Notes: generated by a model not told the origin, from the letters alone. Positions 44,977 through 55,890 are shown, counted from the stretch's first letter. The stretch is 64,000 nt of DNA from Paracoccaceae bacterium (GCA_024742455.1 JANSYL010000003.1:186001-250000), one strand, 5' to 3'. Program-made: numbers and translations.

Positions 44977-46758
44977 ATGATCGACCTTCCCCTGTCGCCC
45001 ATGGCTGAGGCGCTGTCGGCGCTGGCGATCCTGTTGGGGATGTTCGTGCTGTTCCTGCGCGAGATCTGGCCGACCGAGGTGGTCGCCATCGGCGGTGTCG
45101 CGGTGATGTTGCTGTTCGGCCTGCTGCCCGTCGATGACGCGATCGGCGTTTTGTCGAACCCCGCGCCATGGACGATTGCGGCCATGTTCATCGTGATGGG
45201 GGCGCTTGTGCGCACCGGAAGCCTGGACCATATCATCCGCTATGCCGAGGGTCAGGCGCGCACCCATCCGACCCGTGCGGTGGTGACCCTGTTTGCCTTC
45301 GTGGTGGTCGGATCGGCCTTCATGAACAACACGCCCATCGTCGTGATCATGATCCCGGTCTTCGTGCAGATCGCGAATATCCTTGGAAAATCGGCGTCGA
45401 AATTCCTGATCCCGCTCAGCTATGCCGCGATCATGGGCGGAACGCTGACCCTGATCGGGACCTCGACCAACCTTCTGGTCGACGGGGTGGCGCGGCAACA
45501 GGGGCTGGCGCCCTTCACGATTTTCGAGATCACGCCCATCGGCCTGGTCGTGGTCGCCTGGGGTATGCTTTACCTGTGGCTGATCGGCGCGCGGCTTTTG
45601 CCTGAACGCACCTCGATGGCGGCGATGCTGGGCGCCGGGCGGGCCAAGCCCAAGTTTTTCACCGAGGTGGCGGTGCCCGAAGGGTCCGCCCTGATCGGCC
45701 AGAACGTCAACGAGGTGGACCTGTTCAAGCGCGACGGTCTGCGTCTGATCGACGTGCTGCGCGGCGATGCCTCGCTCAGGCGCGCGATGGAGGGTGTGGT
45801 GCTGGAAGCGGGGGACCGCGTCGTTTTGCGCACCGACATGAGCGAGGTTCTGGGCCTGCAGCAATCGAAGGAGCTGCGCACGGTCGACAAGCTGCGGTCG
45901 GTCCGCACGACGACGGTCGAAGTGCTGATCACCCCGGGTGCGCGGATGGTAGGGCGCACGCTGGGCGCGCTGCGCCTGCGCCGTCGCTACGGGGTGTATC
46001 CGCTGGCGGTGCACCGGCGCAGCCAGAATATCGGGCAGAAGCTGGATGACCTCATCGTGCGTGTGGGCGACACGCTGTTGCTGGAGGGCGACCCCGAAGA
46101 CATTCAGCGGCTGGCCGCCGACATGGACCTTGTCGATGTCACCAGCCCGTCGGAACGGGCCTACCGTCGCGGCAAGGCCCCGATCGCCATCGCCGCGATG
46201 GCGGGGATCGTCATCCTTGCCGCGCTGAACCTTGCCCCGATCCTTGCGCTGGCGGTCATCGCGGTCGCAGTGGTGCTTTTGACCGGCTGCATCGATGCCG
46301 ATGAGGCGTTCGGCTTCGTCGAGGGCCGTCTGCTGGCGCTGATCTTTTCCATGCTCGCCGTGGGCGCGGCGCTGGATCATACCGGCGCGATTTCCCTGAT
46401 CGTGGGGCAGTTCGCGCCCGCGCTTTCGGGGATGTCGCCGGTGGTGCTGATCTGGGTGATCTATTTCACCACCACCGTGTTCACCGAGCTTGTATCCAAC
46501 AACGCCATCGCCGTGATCATGGCCCCCATCGCCATCGCCCTGGCGCAGGCCGTTGGGGTTGATCCGCGCCCCTTGCTGGTGGCGGTGATGATCGCGGCCT
46601 CGGCCTGTTTCGCCACGCCCATCGGATACCAGACCAATATGCTGGTCTATGGTCCGGGCGGTTACCGGTTTACGGATTTCATGCGCACGGGTATTCCCCT
46701 GAACCTGAGCCTCGGGGTGGTCGTCTGCCTGACGATTCCCCTGATCTGGCCCCTCTGA
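44977..46758 (+). CDS. SLC13-family permease with RCK/TrkA-C domains (1)
   Basis: This 593-residue protein has N-terminal transmembrane helices, with FMNNTPIVVIMIPVF and MGGTLTLIGTSTNLLVDG forming the first re-entrant substrate loop. Two soluble TrkA-C-type regulatory domains lie at about 210-385 (EVAVPEGSALIGQNVNEVDL; RRYGVYPLAVHR). C-terminal helices contain VSNNAIAVIMAPIAI and CFATPIGYQTNMLVYGPGGY. SLC13-like proteins carry divalent anions such as sulfate or dicarboxylates with sodium. A paralogue lies convergently 0.4 kb away. Confidence 0.9.
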   Translation: MIDLPLSPMAEALSALAILLGMFVLFLREIWPTEVVAIGGVAVMLLFGLLPVDDAIGVLSNPAPWTIAAMFIVMGALVRTGSLDHIIRYAEGQARTHPTRAVVTLFAFVVVGSAFMNNTPIVVIMIPVFVQIANILGKSASKFLIPLSYAAIMGGTLTLIGTSTNLLVDGVARQQGLAPFTIFEITPIGLVVVAWGMLYLWLIGARLLPERTSMAAMLGAGRAKPKFFTEVAVPEGSALIGQNVNEVDLFKRDGLRLIDVLRGDASLRRAMEGVVLEAGDRVVLRTDMSEVLGLQQSKELRTVDKLRSVRTTTVEVLITPGARMVGRTLGALRLRRRYGVYPLAVHRRSQNIGQKLDDLIVRVGDTLLLEGDPEDIQRLAADMDLVDVTSPSERAYRRGKAPIAIAAMAGIVILAALNLAPILALAVIAVAVVLLTGCIDADEAFGFVEGRLLALIFSMLAVGAALDHTGAISLIVGQFAPALSGMSPVVLIWVIYFTTTVFTELVSNNAIAVIMAPIAIALAQAVGVDPRPLLVAVMIAASACFATPIGYQTNMLVYGPGGYRFTDFMRTGIPLNLSLGVVVCLTIPLIWPL

Positions 46759-46778
46759 CGCCGCGAAAGGTCCGTTTC

Positions 46779-47153
46779 ATGCGTGCATTGCCCCTTCTCC
46801 TGATCCCCGCGCTGCTGGCGGGATGTGCCAGCGGCCCGGCGCAGCCGGTCGATATCCGCCTGAGCCCGTCATTGTTGCAGGTGCGGATGAGTGACGGCAG
46901 TTTCTGCGACGGCCCGGCGCCGGCATCGGGGGCAGAGCTCGGGTGGTCGGGCAGCTTCACCGGGTGCCCCTGGGCCTATGATTACGCGCTTCAGATCGAC
47001 CCGGGCACCAACCCCGTGCGCTTCGTGGCCGAGGCCATCGCCAATGCCGCCGGGGGCGAGATCACGCCGGTCGCCGATATCGTGATCACCCGCCCCGACG
47101 GGCGTTCGTTCCGTTTCGTGGCGCCGGGATCGCGGGACCGGACGGGCGACTGA
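46779..47153 (+). CDS. Lipoprotein, 124 aa, hypothetical
   Basis: The N-terminus (MRALPLLLIPALLAGCASG) has a lipobox LLAGC, so it should be lipid-anchored after signal peptidase II cleavage. The mature part contains one further Cys pair (FCDGP, TGCPW) and a beta-rich C-terminus (ADIVITRPDGRSFRFVAPG). The family is not recognised. It follows the first SLC13 permease after 20 bp and converges on the second. Confidence 0.8.
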   Translation: MRALPLLLIPALLAGCASGPAQPVDIRLSPSLLQVRMSDGSFCDGPAPASGAELGWSGSFTGCPWAYDYALQIDPGTNPVRFVAEAIANAAGGEITPVADIVITRPDGRSFRFVAPGSRDRTGD

Positions 47154-47159
47154 AGCGGG

Positions 47160-48935
47160 TCAGAGCGGCCAGACCATCAGGATGGTGGGCACGGACACCG
47201 CGATGATCAGCACCTCGAGCGGCAGGCCCATCCGCCAGTAATCGCCGAACCCGTAGCCGCCGGGGCCCAGGATCAGCGTGTTGTTCTTGTGCCCGATGGG
47301 CGTGAGGAACGCGGCCGAGGCGGCGACAGCCACCGCCATTAGGAACGGGTCGGGCGAGGTTCCGAGCGTGGCGGCCATCTGGATGCCCACGGGGGCCGCA
47401 ACGATCGCGGTGGCGGTGTTGTTGAGGATGTCCGACAGCGTCATCGTCACCACCATCAGCACCGTCAGGATCGCCCAGGCCGGCAACCCGTCGGTCAGCG
47501 TCAGAAGCGCCCCGGCGATCAGGTCCGTTCCGCCCGATGCCTCGAGCGCCGCGCCGAGCGGGATCATCGAGCCGAGCAGGACCACCACCGGCCATTCGAT
47601 ATGGTCGTAGATTTCCGACAAGGGCAGGATGCGCAGCAGCACGTATCCCACCGCCACCAGCCCGAGCGCGATGGGCAGGTAAAGCCAGCCGACAGACGCC
47701 GCCAGAACCGCCGCGCCGAACAGGCCGATGGCGGCCCATGTCTTGCCATCCTGCGTGACGGCAAGGCCCCGGTCGGCCAGCGGCAGCGCGCCGAGCCAGT
47801 CGGCGACCTCGTCGGCCCGGTCGGAGGGGACCAGCAGCAACAGGATATCGCCGGGCCGGATCACCGTCTTGCGCAGCCGCTTGGTGATCCGCTGCCCCGA
47901 CCGCGCGATGCCCATCAGCGTGCTGCGCTTGCGCCATGACAGGCCCACCGCCTCGACCGTCTTGCCCGCGATCCGGGCGGTTTCGGGCACCACCATCTCG
48001 ACCAGGGTGACCCCGTCGCCCAGCGCGTCCTCGGCGCCGCCGCCCCCGGTGACGGGGTCCAGAGACAGGGTCACCCGGAATTCGTCGAGCGCCTCGGGAT
48101 GGGCCTCGACCACCAGCACATCGTTTTCCTTCAACACCAGATTGCGCCCGGTGCCGAAGCGACGCTTGCCCTCGCGCACGAGGCCCAGAAGACCGATATC
48201 GGCGGCGGCGGCCGGGGCGTCGAGGTCGCGCAGCCGCTGGCCCGCCAGTTTCGATCCTTCGGGGATGCGCAGTTCGGCCAGATAGGGTTCGAGTTCCTGG
48301 ATCCGGTCCTGGCCCACGCCGGAATCCCGCACGGGGATCAGGCGCCAGCCGATCAGCGCCACGAAGGCCAGACCGACCAGCGCCGCCACGCCGCCCACCG
48401 GCGCGAAATCGAACATCCGGAACGGCTCGCCCAGGCTGTCCTCGCGGATCGTGGCGATGATGATGTTGGGCGGCGTGCCGATCAGGGTGACCATCCCGCC
48501 GAGGATCGTGCAGAATGACAGCGGCATCAGGCTGAGGCCCGGGCTGCGCCCTGCCTTGCGCGCGGTGGCGATATCGACGGGCATCAGGAGCGCCAGCGCG
48601 GCGACATTGTTCATGAAGGCCGAGAGCACGCCCCCGATCCCGCCCATGATGGCGATATGGGCGCCGAGACTGCGGGACGCATCGACGAAGGTTCGCGTGA
48701 TCAGGTAAATGGCGCCCGAGCGCACCAGCCCCGCCGAGACCACGAGCACCAGGGCGACGACCAGCGTGGCGGGATGGCCGAAGCCCGAAAACGCCGCGTC
48801 CGCCTCGACCACGCCAAGCACCACGCCCGCCATCAGGGCGCTGAACGCCACGAGGTCATAGCGGAACCGCCCCCACAGAAGCAGCGCGAAAACTGTGCCG
48901 AAAAGCGCGAACAGGATGATCTGGTCCTGGGTCAT
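47160..48935 (-). CDS. SLC13-family permease with RCK/TrkA-C domains (2)
   Basis: This 591-residue protein shares the layout of the permease at 44977: helices with FMNNVAALALLMPV and GGMVTLIGTPPNIIIA, two TrkA-C domains in the middle (ELRIPEGSKLAGQRLRDLD; LMGIARSGQRITKRLRKTVIRPGD) and C-terminal LNNTATAIVAAPVGI plus FLTPIGHKNNTLILGPGGYGFGD. A sulfate or dicarboxylate substrate is likely but unproven. Differences in the loop motifs (TSTN versus TPPN) suggest different specificity. It is divergent from the yebC gene. Confidence 0.9.
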   Translation of the reverse strand: MTQDQIILFALFGTVFALLLWGRFRYDLVAFSALMAGVVLGVVEADAAFSGFGHPATLVVALVLVVSAGLVRSGAIYLITRTFVDASRSLGAHIAIMGGIGGVLSAFMNNVAALALLMPVDIATARKAGRSPGLSLMPLSFCTILGGMVTLIGTPPNIIIATIREDSLGEPFRMFDFAPVGGVAALVGLAFVALIGWRLIPVRDSGVGQDRIQELEPYLAELRIPEGSKLAGQRLRDLDAPAAAADIGLLGLVREGKRRFGTGRNLVLKENDVLVVEAHPEALDEFRVTLSLDPVTGGGGAEDALGDGVTLVEMVVPETARIAGKTVEAVGLSWRKRSTLMGIARSGQRITKRLRKTVIRPGDILLLLVPSDRADEVADWLGALPLADRGLAVTQDGKTWAAIGLFGAAVLAASVGWLYLPIALGLVAVGYVLLRILPLSEIYDHIEWPVVVLLGSMIPLGAALEASGGTDLIAGALLTLTDGLPAWAILTVLMVVTMTLSDILNNTATAIVAAPVGIQMAATLGTSPDPFLMAVAVAASAAFLTPIGHKNNTLILGPGGYGFGDYWRMGLPLEVLIIAVSVPTILMVWPL

Positions 48936-49055
48936 GGCCGCAGGGTAGGGCTTTCGCGGCGGAGGGGAAACCGGCCTTCTTTACGGGTCCCATTGCCCCC
49001 GGCGGCGGGCTTGCGGTATTGAGCCCCCGATCAACACAGCATGTCGAGGAACCCG

Positions 49056-49802
49056 ATGGCAGGCCATTCAAAATGGGCGAATATCCAGCACCGCAAGGGG
49101 CGTCAGGACGCCGCGCGGTCAAAGCTGTTTTCGAAGCTGGCCAAGGAAATCACCGTGGCCGCCAAGATGGGTGACCCCGATCCCGACAAGAACCCGCGCC
49201 TGCGCCTGGCGGTGAAGGAGGCGAAATCGCAATCGGTGCCCAAGGACGTGATCGACCGCGCGATCAAGAAATCGCAGGGCGGGGATGCCGAGAATTACGA
49301 GGAAATCCGGTACGAGGGATACGGGCCAAACGGGGTGGCGGTGATCGTCGAGGCGATGACCGACAACCGCAACCGCACCGCGTCGACCGTGCGGTCGACC
49401 TTCGGCAAGCATGGCGGCAACCTGGGCGAGACGGGGTCGGTCGCCTTCATGTTCGACCGCAAGGGCCAGATCACCTATCCCGCCGATGTGGGTGATGAGG
49501 ACACTGTGATGATGGCCGCCATCGAAGCGGGGGCCGAGGACGTGGAAAGCGGCGAGGAGGGGCACGTGGTCTGGTGCGCCGATACCGACCTGAACGAGGT
49601 GTCCACCGCGCTGGAGGCGGAGCTGGGCGAGAGCGAGAGCACCAAGCTGGTCTGGCGGCCCACCACGACGACCGAGCTGGGGCTGGAGGATGCCCAGAAG
49701 CTGATGAAGCTGATCGAGGCGCTGGAGGATGACGACGACGTGCAGACCGTGACGTCGAATTTCGAAATCTCCGACGAGGTGATGGAGCAGCTTTCGGCGT
49801 GA
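49056..49802 (+). CDS. yebC: YebC/PmpR family transcriptional regulator / translation factor
   Basis: This 248-residue protein opens with [32 protein letters not shown], the invariant start of the family, so the ATG at 49056 is firm even though another ATG lies five codons upstream. The acidic domains follow normally to [12 protein letters not shown]. YebC proteins bind DNA as regulators and also assist ribosomes at proline-rich stretches. No ruvC neighbour is present; the gene stands alone and is followed by repeat A copy 3. Confidence 0.97.
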   Translation: MAGHSKWANIQHRKGRQDAARSKLFSKLAKEITVAAKMGDPDPDKNPRLRLAVKEAKSQSVPKDVIDRAIKKSQGGDAENYEEIRYEGYGPNGVAVIVEAMTDNRNRTASTVRSTFGKHGGNLGETGSVAFMFDRKGQITYPADVGDEDTVMMAAIEAGAEDVESGEEGHVVWCADTDLNEVSTALEAELGESESTKLVWRPTTTTELGLEDAQKLMKLIEALEDDDDVQTVTSNFEISDEVMEQLSA

Positions 49803-49808
49803 CCGGCC

Positions 49809-49890
49809 GGGTGCTCGGGATTGAGCAATTGGCTCAACGCCATGTAATCGATTGAAAAACGCGGTCTTGTTGACCTTCGGGAAAGGTGTT
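49809..49890 (+). repeat. Dispersed repeat A, copy 3
   Basis: The head reads GGGTGCTCGGGATTGAGC, seven bases after the yebC stop; TTGT follows after exactly 44 bases, then GGGAAAG. It is gapless against the copies at 11106 and 29633. Confidence 0.75.
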
Positions 49891-50044
49891 CTCTGCCTGC
49901 GCCCCCTGGCGGGGTGCGATCGCGAGTGTTTCGGGTAAGAAGAAGCGGTGGGTCGCGCGAGCCGGCCACCGGGGCGCGCCGCCGGTCCGGGGTGCAAAAC
50001 GGAAAGCCGGGCCGGGGTCCGGTCTACGGTTCGGGGGAGCATCC

Positions 50045-50650
50045 ATGACCGCCGCATTCATCGCAGGTTTCGCGTTGTCGCTCACCCTGATCCTGGCGAT
50101 CGGGGCGCAGAATGCGTTCGTGCTGCGCCAGGGGCTGAGGCGGGCGCATGTGGGGGCGGTGGTCGGGCTGTGCTGTGTCAGCGAGGGCATCCTGATCTTC
50201 GCCGGTGTCGCGGGGTTCGGCGCGGTGGCGGAGGCCGCGCCTTTCGCACTGACGGCGATGCTGTGGGGCGGGGTGGCGTTCCTGATCTTTTACGGGCTGC
50301 GCAGCCTCTATGCCGCTTTCACAGTGGAGGAGGCGCTGGTGGCCGCCGGGGACGGGGACGGGGGCCTGTGGGCCGCTTTGGGCACAGCGGCGGTGCTGAC
50401 CTGGGCCAACCCGCATGTCTACCTGGACACCGTGGGCCTGATCGGCGCGGTGGCGGCGCAGTATGGCGATGGCCGGTGGATCTTCGGGGTCGGCGCGCTG
50501 AGCGCAAGTTGCCTGTTCTTCGCCCTGCTGGGCTTTGGCGCGCGGGTACTGGCGCCGGTTTTCGCGCGGCCCGGGGCGTGGCGGGTGCTGGACGGCGTGG
50601 TGGGTGCGACGATGCTGGCGCTGGCGGCAAAGCTGGCGCTTGGCGCGTGA
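50045..50650 (+). CDS. LysE/ArgO family amino acid exporter
   Basis: This 201-residue protein with six hydrophobic helices has LILAIGAQNAFVLRQGLRR, the LysE/ArgO signature. AVLTWANPHVYLDTVGLIG matches the second conserved block. It likely exports basic amino acids (Lys/Arg). The ATG at 50045 follows GGGGGAGC; an in-frame extension upstream has no support. A divergent LysR-type ArgP regulator is absent. A DMT exporter gene follows after about 37 bp. Confidence 0.92.
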   Translation: MTAAFIAGFALSLTLILAIGAQNAFVLRQGLRRAHVGAVVGLCCVSEGILIFAGVAGFGAVAEAAPFALTAMLWGGVAFLIFYGLRSLYAAFTVEEALVAAGDGDGGLWAALGTAAVLTWANPHVYLDTVGLIGAVAAQYGDGRWIFGVGALSASCLFFALLGFGARVLAPVFARPGAWRVLDGVVGATMLALAAKLALGA

Positions 50651-50687
50651 TCTTGTCGGGGACGGGCAAACCTGCGCAACTGCGCTT

Positions 50688-51605
50688 GTGAGCGTCATTT
50701 CCCCCTCGGCCAAAGCCCCCGCCCGCCCCCTGATCGGCGTCTTCTGGATGCTGCTGACGGGCGTGTGTTTTGTGGCCGTCACCGCCACGGTGAAACTGGT
50801 GGGCGACGTGGTGCCCCCGGCGCAGGCGGCGTTCCTGCGATACGTGCTGGGGCTGGCCTTTCTGATCCCGATGATTCCCGCGATGCGGCGCACGGTCCTG
50901 AGCGCGCAGGCCTACCGGTTGTTCGGGCTGAGGGGGGTGGCGCATACGATAGGGGTGACCTGCTGGTTCTACGCGATGACGCAGATCCCCATCGCCGAGG
51001 TGACGGCGATGAATTACCTCAACCCCGTCTTCGTGTCGCTGATGGCCATCGTGGTCCTGGGCGAGGCGATGGCCGCGCGGCGCCTGATGGCGGTGGGGGT
51101 GGCGTTGATCGGGGCGCTGGTGATCCTGCGCCCCGGGTTCCGGGAGCTGAGCCCCGGGCACCTGGCGATGCTGGTGACGGCGGTGTCCTTCGCGGTGGGA
51201 TACCTGGTGGCCAAGATCATGGCCGATGAAGTGCCGGCGGCAGTGGTCGTCTTCATGCTGTCGGTGACGGTGACCATCGGGCTTGCCCCGCTGGCCTTGT
51301 GGCAATGGGTGGCAGTGGGCTGGCGCGAGTTGGGATTGTTGTTCCTGACGGCCTGTTTCGCAACGGCGGGGCATTTCACGATGACGCTTGCGTTTTCATC
51401 GGCGCCCTTGACGGTGACGCAGCCGGTGGCGTTCCTGCAACTGGTCTGGGCGACGCTTCTGGGGGTGTTCGTCTTCGCCGAACCGGTGGATGCCTTCGTG
51501 ATCCTGGGCGGTGCGCTGATCATCGGGGCGGTCAGTTACATGACCTGGCGCGAGGCGCGGCTCAGGCGGGGGGTGCGGGCCGCCAGGGGGCCGACGCCCG
51601 GTTAA
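50688..51605 (+). CDS. EamA/DMT family transporter
   Basis: This 305-residue ten-helix permease of the RhaT/EamA type has FWMLLTGVCFVAVTATVKL at the first helix, TAMNYLNPVFVSLMAIVVLGEAM closing the first repeat, and VTQPVAFLQLVWATLLGVFVFAEP closing the second. The start is uncertain: GTG at 50688 gives a sensible N-terminus, but no strong ribosome-binding site is seen. It lies close behind the LysE gene, so both may export amino acids or related compounds. Confidence 0.85.
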   Translation: MSVISPSAKAPARPLIGVFWMLLTGVCFVAVTATVKLVGDVVPPAQAAFLRYVLGLAFLIPMIPAMRRTVLSAQAYRLFGLRGVAHTIGVTCWFYAMTQIPIAEVTAMNYLNPVFVSLMAIVVLGEAMAARRLMAVGVALIGALVILRPGFRELSPGHLAMLVTAVSFAVGYLVAKIMADEVPAAVVVFMLSVTVTIGLAPLALWQWVAVGWRELGLLFLTACFATAGHFTMTLAFSSAPLTVTQPVAFLQLVWATLLGVFVFAEPVDAFVILGGALIIGAVSYMTWREARLRRGVRAARGPTPG

Positions 51606-51750
51606 CCTTTTCACGCCGCCCGGAAATTGGGCAGCGCCCCCGCCCTGCGCCCATGCTGCCGACAAACCGCCATGCTGCAGCGCGGCAAGCGCAGGCGAAG
51701 TCATGTTCCTGACGCCGCCCAAGGGTTGTGGTGACGGCAGCGGAGGGATC

Positions 51751-52446
51751 ATGACTTTGGAAGCCGTCATATTCGCGGGCATCGGCAGCCTGGTGGAATG
51801 CGCAGACCTGGACCGGGCGGCGTGGAACGCGGCCTTCCGGGTGCACGGTGTGGGGTGGGACTGGTCCTTCGACACCTATGCCGAGCTGCTGCGGCCCGGC
51901 GGTGACCGGCACCTGGCCGCGCGGTATGCGCTGCATATGGACGAGATCGTCGAGGCCGAGGCGCTGGACGCCACCCATCAGCGCATCTTTGCCGCGCAAT
52001 TGTCCGACGATGTGCCGCTGAGGCCCGGGGTCGACCGGGTGATCCGGTGGGCGGTCAGGGGCGGTGTGAAGCTGGCGCTGGTCAGCCGGTCGGAGACGAT
52101 GCAGGTGCGCGCCCTGTTGCAGGCCACGGCGCGGCAGCGCGGCGGCACGCAGTTCGACGTTGCCGTGCTGCGGGGGGATGTGGGGCATCTGCCGCCCGAC
52201 CCCGAAGGCATGCACAGCGCGCTGGCGGCGCTGGACATCCCCGCCCGGCGCGCGGTGGTGGTGGCCGATACCCCGGTGGCCGCGCAGGCCGCGCGGGCGG
52301 CGGGGTTGCCGGTTCTGGGCTTTCCGGGGCGGCTGGCCGAAACCGATATCGACGCCTTCGGGGGTGTGCCGCTTGACCATGTGCTGTCGCCCGACGGCCT
52401 GACCGCGGCCTGGCGCGACGGGGCGGCGCAGACGGCGGCCGAATAG
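51751..52446 (+). CDS. HAD-fold protein lacking the nucleophile Asp (probable pseudoenzyme)
   Basis: This 231-residue protein follows the layout of CbbY-like HAD phosphatases: an N-terminal strand and helical cap (DLDRAAWNAAFRVHGVGWDWSFDTYAELLRPGG), LRPGVDRVIRWAVRGGVKLALVSRS, and DIPARRAVVVADTPVAAQAARAAGLPV. The place of the catalytic D-x-D is occupied by FAGIGSL, so neither Asp is present. It is therefore probably not a classical phosphatase. The gene is intact and has GGAGGGATC before the ATG. A binding or regulatory role is possible. Confidence 0.82.
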   Translation: MTLEAVIFAGIGSLVECADLDRAAWNAAFRVHGVGWDWSFDTYAELLRPGGDRHLAARYALHMDEIVEAEALDATHQRIFAAQLSDDVPLRPGVDRVIRWAVRGGVKLALVSRSETMQVRALLQATARQRGGTQFDVAVLRGDVGHLPPDPEGMHSALAALDIPARRAVVVADTPVAAQAARAAGLPVLGFPGRLAETDIDAFGGVPLDHVLSPDGLTAAWRDGAAQTAAE

Positions 52447-52452
52447 GGGCGT

Positions 52453-52497
52453 TTGATCTGCCTCAAGGCTGGTGCGGGGCGACTCACCCAGTATGCC
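52453..52497 (+). promoter_or_regulatory. FNR-like box upstream of the DUF465 gene
   Basis: TTGATCTGCCTCAA (52453-52466) has the FNR left half-site and a right half-site with one mismatch (CTCAA). TATGCC at 52492 could be the -10, about 35 bp from the dyad centre, slightly longer than ideal. Confidence 0.45.
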
Positions 52498-52538
52498 GTG
52501 ACCCTGGGATAGGCAGGGAGCACGGAGGAAACGTAAAC

Positions 52539-52832
52539 ATGTCCCACACCCCCCATGAATTGTCCGACGACTTTCCTGGCGACGCCGACAAGATCCATGC
52601 GCTGAAGCTGGCCGATGCCCATTTCGCGCGGCTGATGGAGGAGTATCACGAGATCAACCGCGCCGTGCATCGCGCCGAAACCGGGGTCGAGCCCTGCGAC
52701 CAGTTCGCCGAGACCCAGATGCGCAAGGAACGGATGCGCCTCAAGGACGAGATCGCCTCGCTTCTGGCCGAGGCCTTAGGGCGCAACAGGCGGTGGGTGG
52801 CGCTCGTGATGCCGCGCCTGTGCGTTGCGTGA
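52539..52832 (+). CDS. DUF465 / YdcH family protein
   Basis: This 97-residue protein is a helical hairpin: ADAHFARLMEEYHEINRAVHRAETG, then ETQMRKERMRLKDEIASLLAEAL. This is the DUF465 (YdcH) pattern. The function is not established. Upstream lies an FNR-like site. AGGAGG-like GGAGGAAAC precedes the ATG. It ends four bases before the stop of the convergent MFS gene. Confidence 0.85.
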   Translation: MSHTPHELSDDFPGDADKIHALKLADAHFARLMEEYHEINRAVHRAETGVEPCDQFAETQMRKERMRLKDEIASLLAEALGRNRRWVALVMPRLCVA

Positions 52833-52836
52833 AGGG

Positions 52837-54051
52837 CTAGGCCGTCACCCGCGCCTCGCGCCGGATCGTGTAGATGATCGAGCCCACCGCCAGCAGCGAC
52901 GTGACGAGCATGATCCAGATCAGCGGAAACGCCCCGTTGCCACCGGTCAGAAGCGCGCCCGCCAAAGCCGACAGGGCCGCGCCGCCGCCGATCATGATCG
53001 CCCCGCCTAGCCCCGAGGCGGTGCCCGCCAGATGGGGACGGACCGACAGGCTGCCCGAGATGGCGTTGGGCAGGACCATGCCGTTGCCGAGCCCCACGAA
53101 AGTGGTGAAGCCGAAAAACACCCAATGCGTCTTGAAGCCGAGGGTGAACAGGATCAGCGACATCACCAGCCCGCCCGCCGACAACAGCGTGCCCCAGAGG
53201 ATCATCCGGTTGATGCCGACGCGCACCGAGAACCGCCCCGAGATCCAGTTGCCGAAGAAATAGCCGAGCGCGGGCGCGCCGAAGAAGAACCCGACGGTCG
53301 AAGGCGTCAGGCCGAACACCTCGGAGCCGACATAGGGCGCGCCGCCGAGATAGGCGAAGAACGCGCCCGAGGCGAAGGCGGCGGCCAGGCTGTAGCCCCA
53401 GAAGCGACGGGCGCCCAGAAGTTCGGGGTATTCGGCGAACTGCGCCCGGAACGAGGTCGATTTGGCGCGCGCGGTTTCGCCCAGATCGCGCCAGGCCAGC
53501 GCCATGACCATCGCGCCCAGGATCAGAAGCAGCCAGAAATTCGACTGCCATCCGAACGCCTCCTGCAGAAGGCCGCCGATGGCCGGGCCGATCATCGGCA
53601 CCACCGCCATGCCCATGGTGACATAGCCGATCTGGCTGGCGGCCTGGTCCTGGGGGTGGATGTCGCGCACGATGGCGCGGCCGAGCACAAGGGTGGCCAC
53701 GATCACCGCCTGCACCATGCGGCAGGCCAGGAACACCTCGACCGTGGGGGCGTAGATGCAGCCGAGCGTGGCCACGAGGAAGATGCCGAGCGCCGTCAGC
53801 AGCACGGGCCGCCGCCCGAACCGGTCCGAGATCGGGCCGATGACGATCTGAAGACTGGCATTCACGGCAAGATACAGCGCCACCGACAGCTGCATCAGCC
53901 GGTAATCGGTTTCGAAATGCAGCGCCATCTGCGGCAGGGACGGCAGGAACACGTTCAGCGACAGCGCGCCGATGCCGGTCAGCACGATCAGCGTGAAGAT
54001 GTGGGGGGGCGTGCGGTTGTCGAGAAACCGCACAAGGGGCGTGTCCGTCAT
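52837..54051 (-). CDS. Bcr/CflA family drug-resistance MFS transporter
   Basis: This 404-residue major facilitator has twelve predicted helices. GPISDRFGRRPVLL between helices 2 and 3 is motif A, and the N-terminal FLPSLPQMALHF with the VQAVIVATLVLGRAIVRD segment is characteristic of the Bcr/CflA group. It is a probable proton-driven exporter of drugs or small metabolites such as sulfonamides or cysteine; the substrate is not determined. It is divergent from pccB, with about 180 bp between starts. Confidence 0.92.
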   Translation of the reverse strand: MTDTPLVRFLDNRTPPHIFTLIVLTGIGALSLNVFLPSLPQMALHFETDYRLMQLSVALYLAVNASLQIVIGPISDRFGRRPVLLTALGIFLVATLGCIYAPTVEVFLACRMVQAVIVATLVLGRAIVRDIHPQDQAASQIGYVTMGMAVVPMIGPAIGGLLQEAFGWQSNFWLLLILGAMVMALAWRDLGETARAKSTSFRAQFAEYPELLGARRFWGYSLAAAFASGAFFAYLGGAPYVGSEVFGLTPSTVGFFFGAPALGYFFGNWISGRFSVRVGINRMILWGTLLSAGGLVMSLILFTLGFKTHWVFFGFTTFVGLGNGMVLPNAISGSLSVRPHLAGTASGLGGAIMIGGGAALSALAGALLTGGNGAFPLIWIMLVTSLLAVGSIIYTIRREARVTA

Positions 54052-54232
54052 GAACCTGAGCTACGCCGCGAAACCGGTGCCGTCCAGCCCGGTTTCTGTG
54101 CGCTTATGCAGGGCGTGATTTTGCCCTTCCGCCCCCCGGCCTGCGCCAATAGGTTGCGCGACAAAGCTGCGCTGGCCCTGTATCAGCGCGCAAACGGGCC
54201 GAAAACGGGCCGCTGCCGGGAAAGGGACACCG

Positions 54233-55761
<1,529 letters not shown>

Positions 55762-55765
<4 letters not shown>

Positions 55766-55815
55766 GGCGGGGTTCACCCCGCCGTGGGGCCGCGGCGGGA
55801 CAAGTCCCGCCCTAC
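55762..55815 (+). repeat. Palindromic repeat B, copy 2
   Basis: A 54-bp element opens with GTAGGGCGGGG and closes with CCCGCCCTAC, with internal hairpins GGCGGGGTTCACCCCGCC and GGCGGGACAAGTCCCGCC. It contains the pccB stop codon. Confidence 0.7.
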
Positions 55816-55890
55816 GGTTTTGCTTGGGCTTCGCATGGCACTGGGTTAGCGTCCTCGAAGAAATGCAGGACGCGTTTCTGGAGGCGTGGT

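Noticed and set aside
54052-54232. Possible regulator site upstream of pccB (TTGCGC...CTGCGC)
   Set aside because: The half-sites are weak and I cannot match them to the known short-chain acyl-CoA regulator motif; no such regulator gene is in the window.
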